DNA of 64,000 nucleotides from Fistularia commersonii (taxonomy: Eukaryota; Chordata; Actinopteri; Syngnathiformes; Fistulariidae): contig JBBMNZ010000007.1 in NCBI GenBank assembly GCA_037954325.1, forward strand, positions 14,051,001-14,115,000, written 5' to 3'. A program made the position numbers and the translations under genes. The notes beneath the pieces were generated by a model. That model was not told where the DNA came from. It saw only the letters and a list, made by a program, of their open reading frames with translations, and searched no databases. Below, piece after piece: positions 63,410 through 64,000 of the stretch (positions within the stretch are counted from its first letter, which is position 1; each line of letters starts with the position of its first letter).

Positions 63410-64000
63410 TTTGTGTGGTTTTATCACACAATATATTTCATTTGGATAAAAATTGACATACAAATATCTATAGTTCATTGGTGTAATAAATCATTCTGCA
63501 TGTTTAGAATTGCAACGTATATAAAATGAGCGAAGGTCAACTTAAATGTAATACTCAAATCATTTAATATAATTAGTTAAGTCATTCATTATTGGCATTT
63601 TTGGTATGAGTTATATCAATAATTAAGTTCCATTCCTGTTTTTTTTTCAAGTAATCATTTTTATTAAAGCTTTAAAATAAACACAGTACAGACCTCCTTT
63701 CTTTTTAGTATCTATTTCTATAGAATTGTGAAAAATTATAACAAAATAGTCACATTTCACAATTAAGGGGATCGTTGCATATCATCACATAATGCAACGT
63801 TTTAAAAATCAGCTGTAATAAGTCAATCAAGTGGCCTTTAAACAAGTTGCATAAAGCTTTGCGTCTCTTCCTTGCACACAAATTACCAGCAAGTTTTTAT
63901 AGGAATCATGATGTGATCAGATCAATTTAACTGTTAATCTTTCTGGAAAATTTGAAGCATTTAACGTCTGTGTTGAGCTCAAGTTGGAAATGTATTTTCT
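63146..64000 (+). other. Intergenic, right end of window
   Basis: AT-rich sequence with the (GT)n tract at 63339-63406 and no recognised gene. Confidence 0.7.
63339..63406 (+). repeat. (GT)n microsatellite
   Basis: About 34 GT units. Confidence 0.97.

Noticed and set aside
1..64000. CRISPR arrays, bacterial operons, tRNA, rRNA or known microRNA genes
   Set aside because: None found. The gene has spliced exons and the repeats are vertebrate type. The hairpin at 46131 is too short for a typical microRNA precursor.

Overview
The window is vertebrate nuclear DNA, most likely from a ray-finned (teleost) fish. It holds one multi-exon gene with canonical GT-AG introns. The introns carry long (CA/GT)n microsatellites and degraded copies of interspersed repeats typical of teleosts: several non-LTR retrotransposon families, a hAT remnant, and SINE-like elements with tRNA-like heads. 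No species can be named from the sequence.

The gene, on the + strand, is magi3: membrane-associated guanylate kinase, WW and PDZ domain containing 3. I can trace 20 coding exons from 1560 to 49993. Every splice phase agrees across all 19 introns, giving one open frame of 1,357 codons (the first one split by an intron) plus a TGA stop. The order is inactive guanylate-kinase-like (GUK) region, WW1, WW2, PDZ1, PDZ2, PDZ3, PDZ4, PDZ5, then a basic, low-complexity C-terminal tail. The first coding exon (start codon and PDZ0) and the promoter lie upstream of the window. The choice of MAGI3 over MAGI1 or MAGI2 rests on PDZ4, PDZ5 and the end of the tail, as I remember those families. Which teleost paralogue this is (a or b) cannot be decided. 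An alternative terminal exon at 48726-48775 looks like the end of the short MAGI3 isoform. A 3' UTR of about 3.6 kb probably ends after the AATAAA at 53544.

Layout: 1-1559 is the end of intron 1, with a LINE remnant. 1560-29208 holds seven widely spaced exons for GUK and the WW domains. 29209-35850 is an intron with two LINE remnants. 35851-37234 encodes PDZ1 and PDZ2. 39513-49993 is a compact run of exons for PDZ3 to PDZ5 and the tail. 49994-53570 is the 3' UTR. 53571-64000 is intergenic, with an old LINE split by a hAT element and an RTE-like LINE flanked by a 19-bp target-site duplication.

The protein is a junctional or synaptic scaffold. Its PDZ domains bind C-terminal tails of membrane receptors, phosphatases and adhesion proteins, the WW domains bind proline-rich PPxY-type ligands, and the GUK region is a binding module rather than an enzyme. 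No second cellular gene, structural RNA gene or CRISPR array was found. The most interesting signals are the alternative end exon, a near-perfect 20-bp inverted repeat beside a paired homeodomain-type site in the PDZ5 intron, UG/CA tracts close to splice acceptors, and matching intron positions in the two WW domains.
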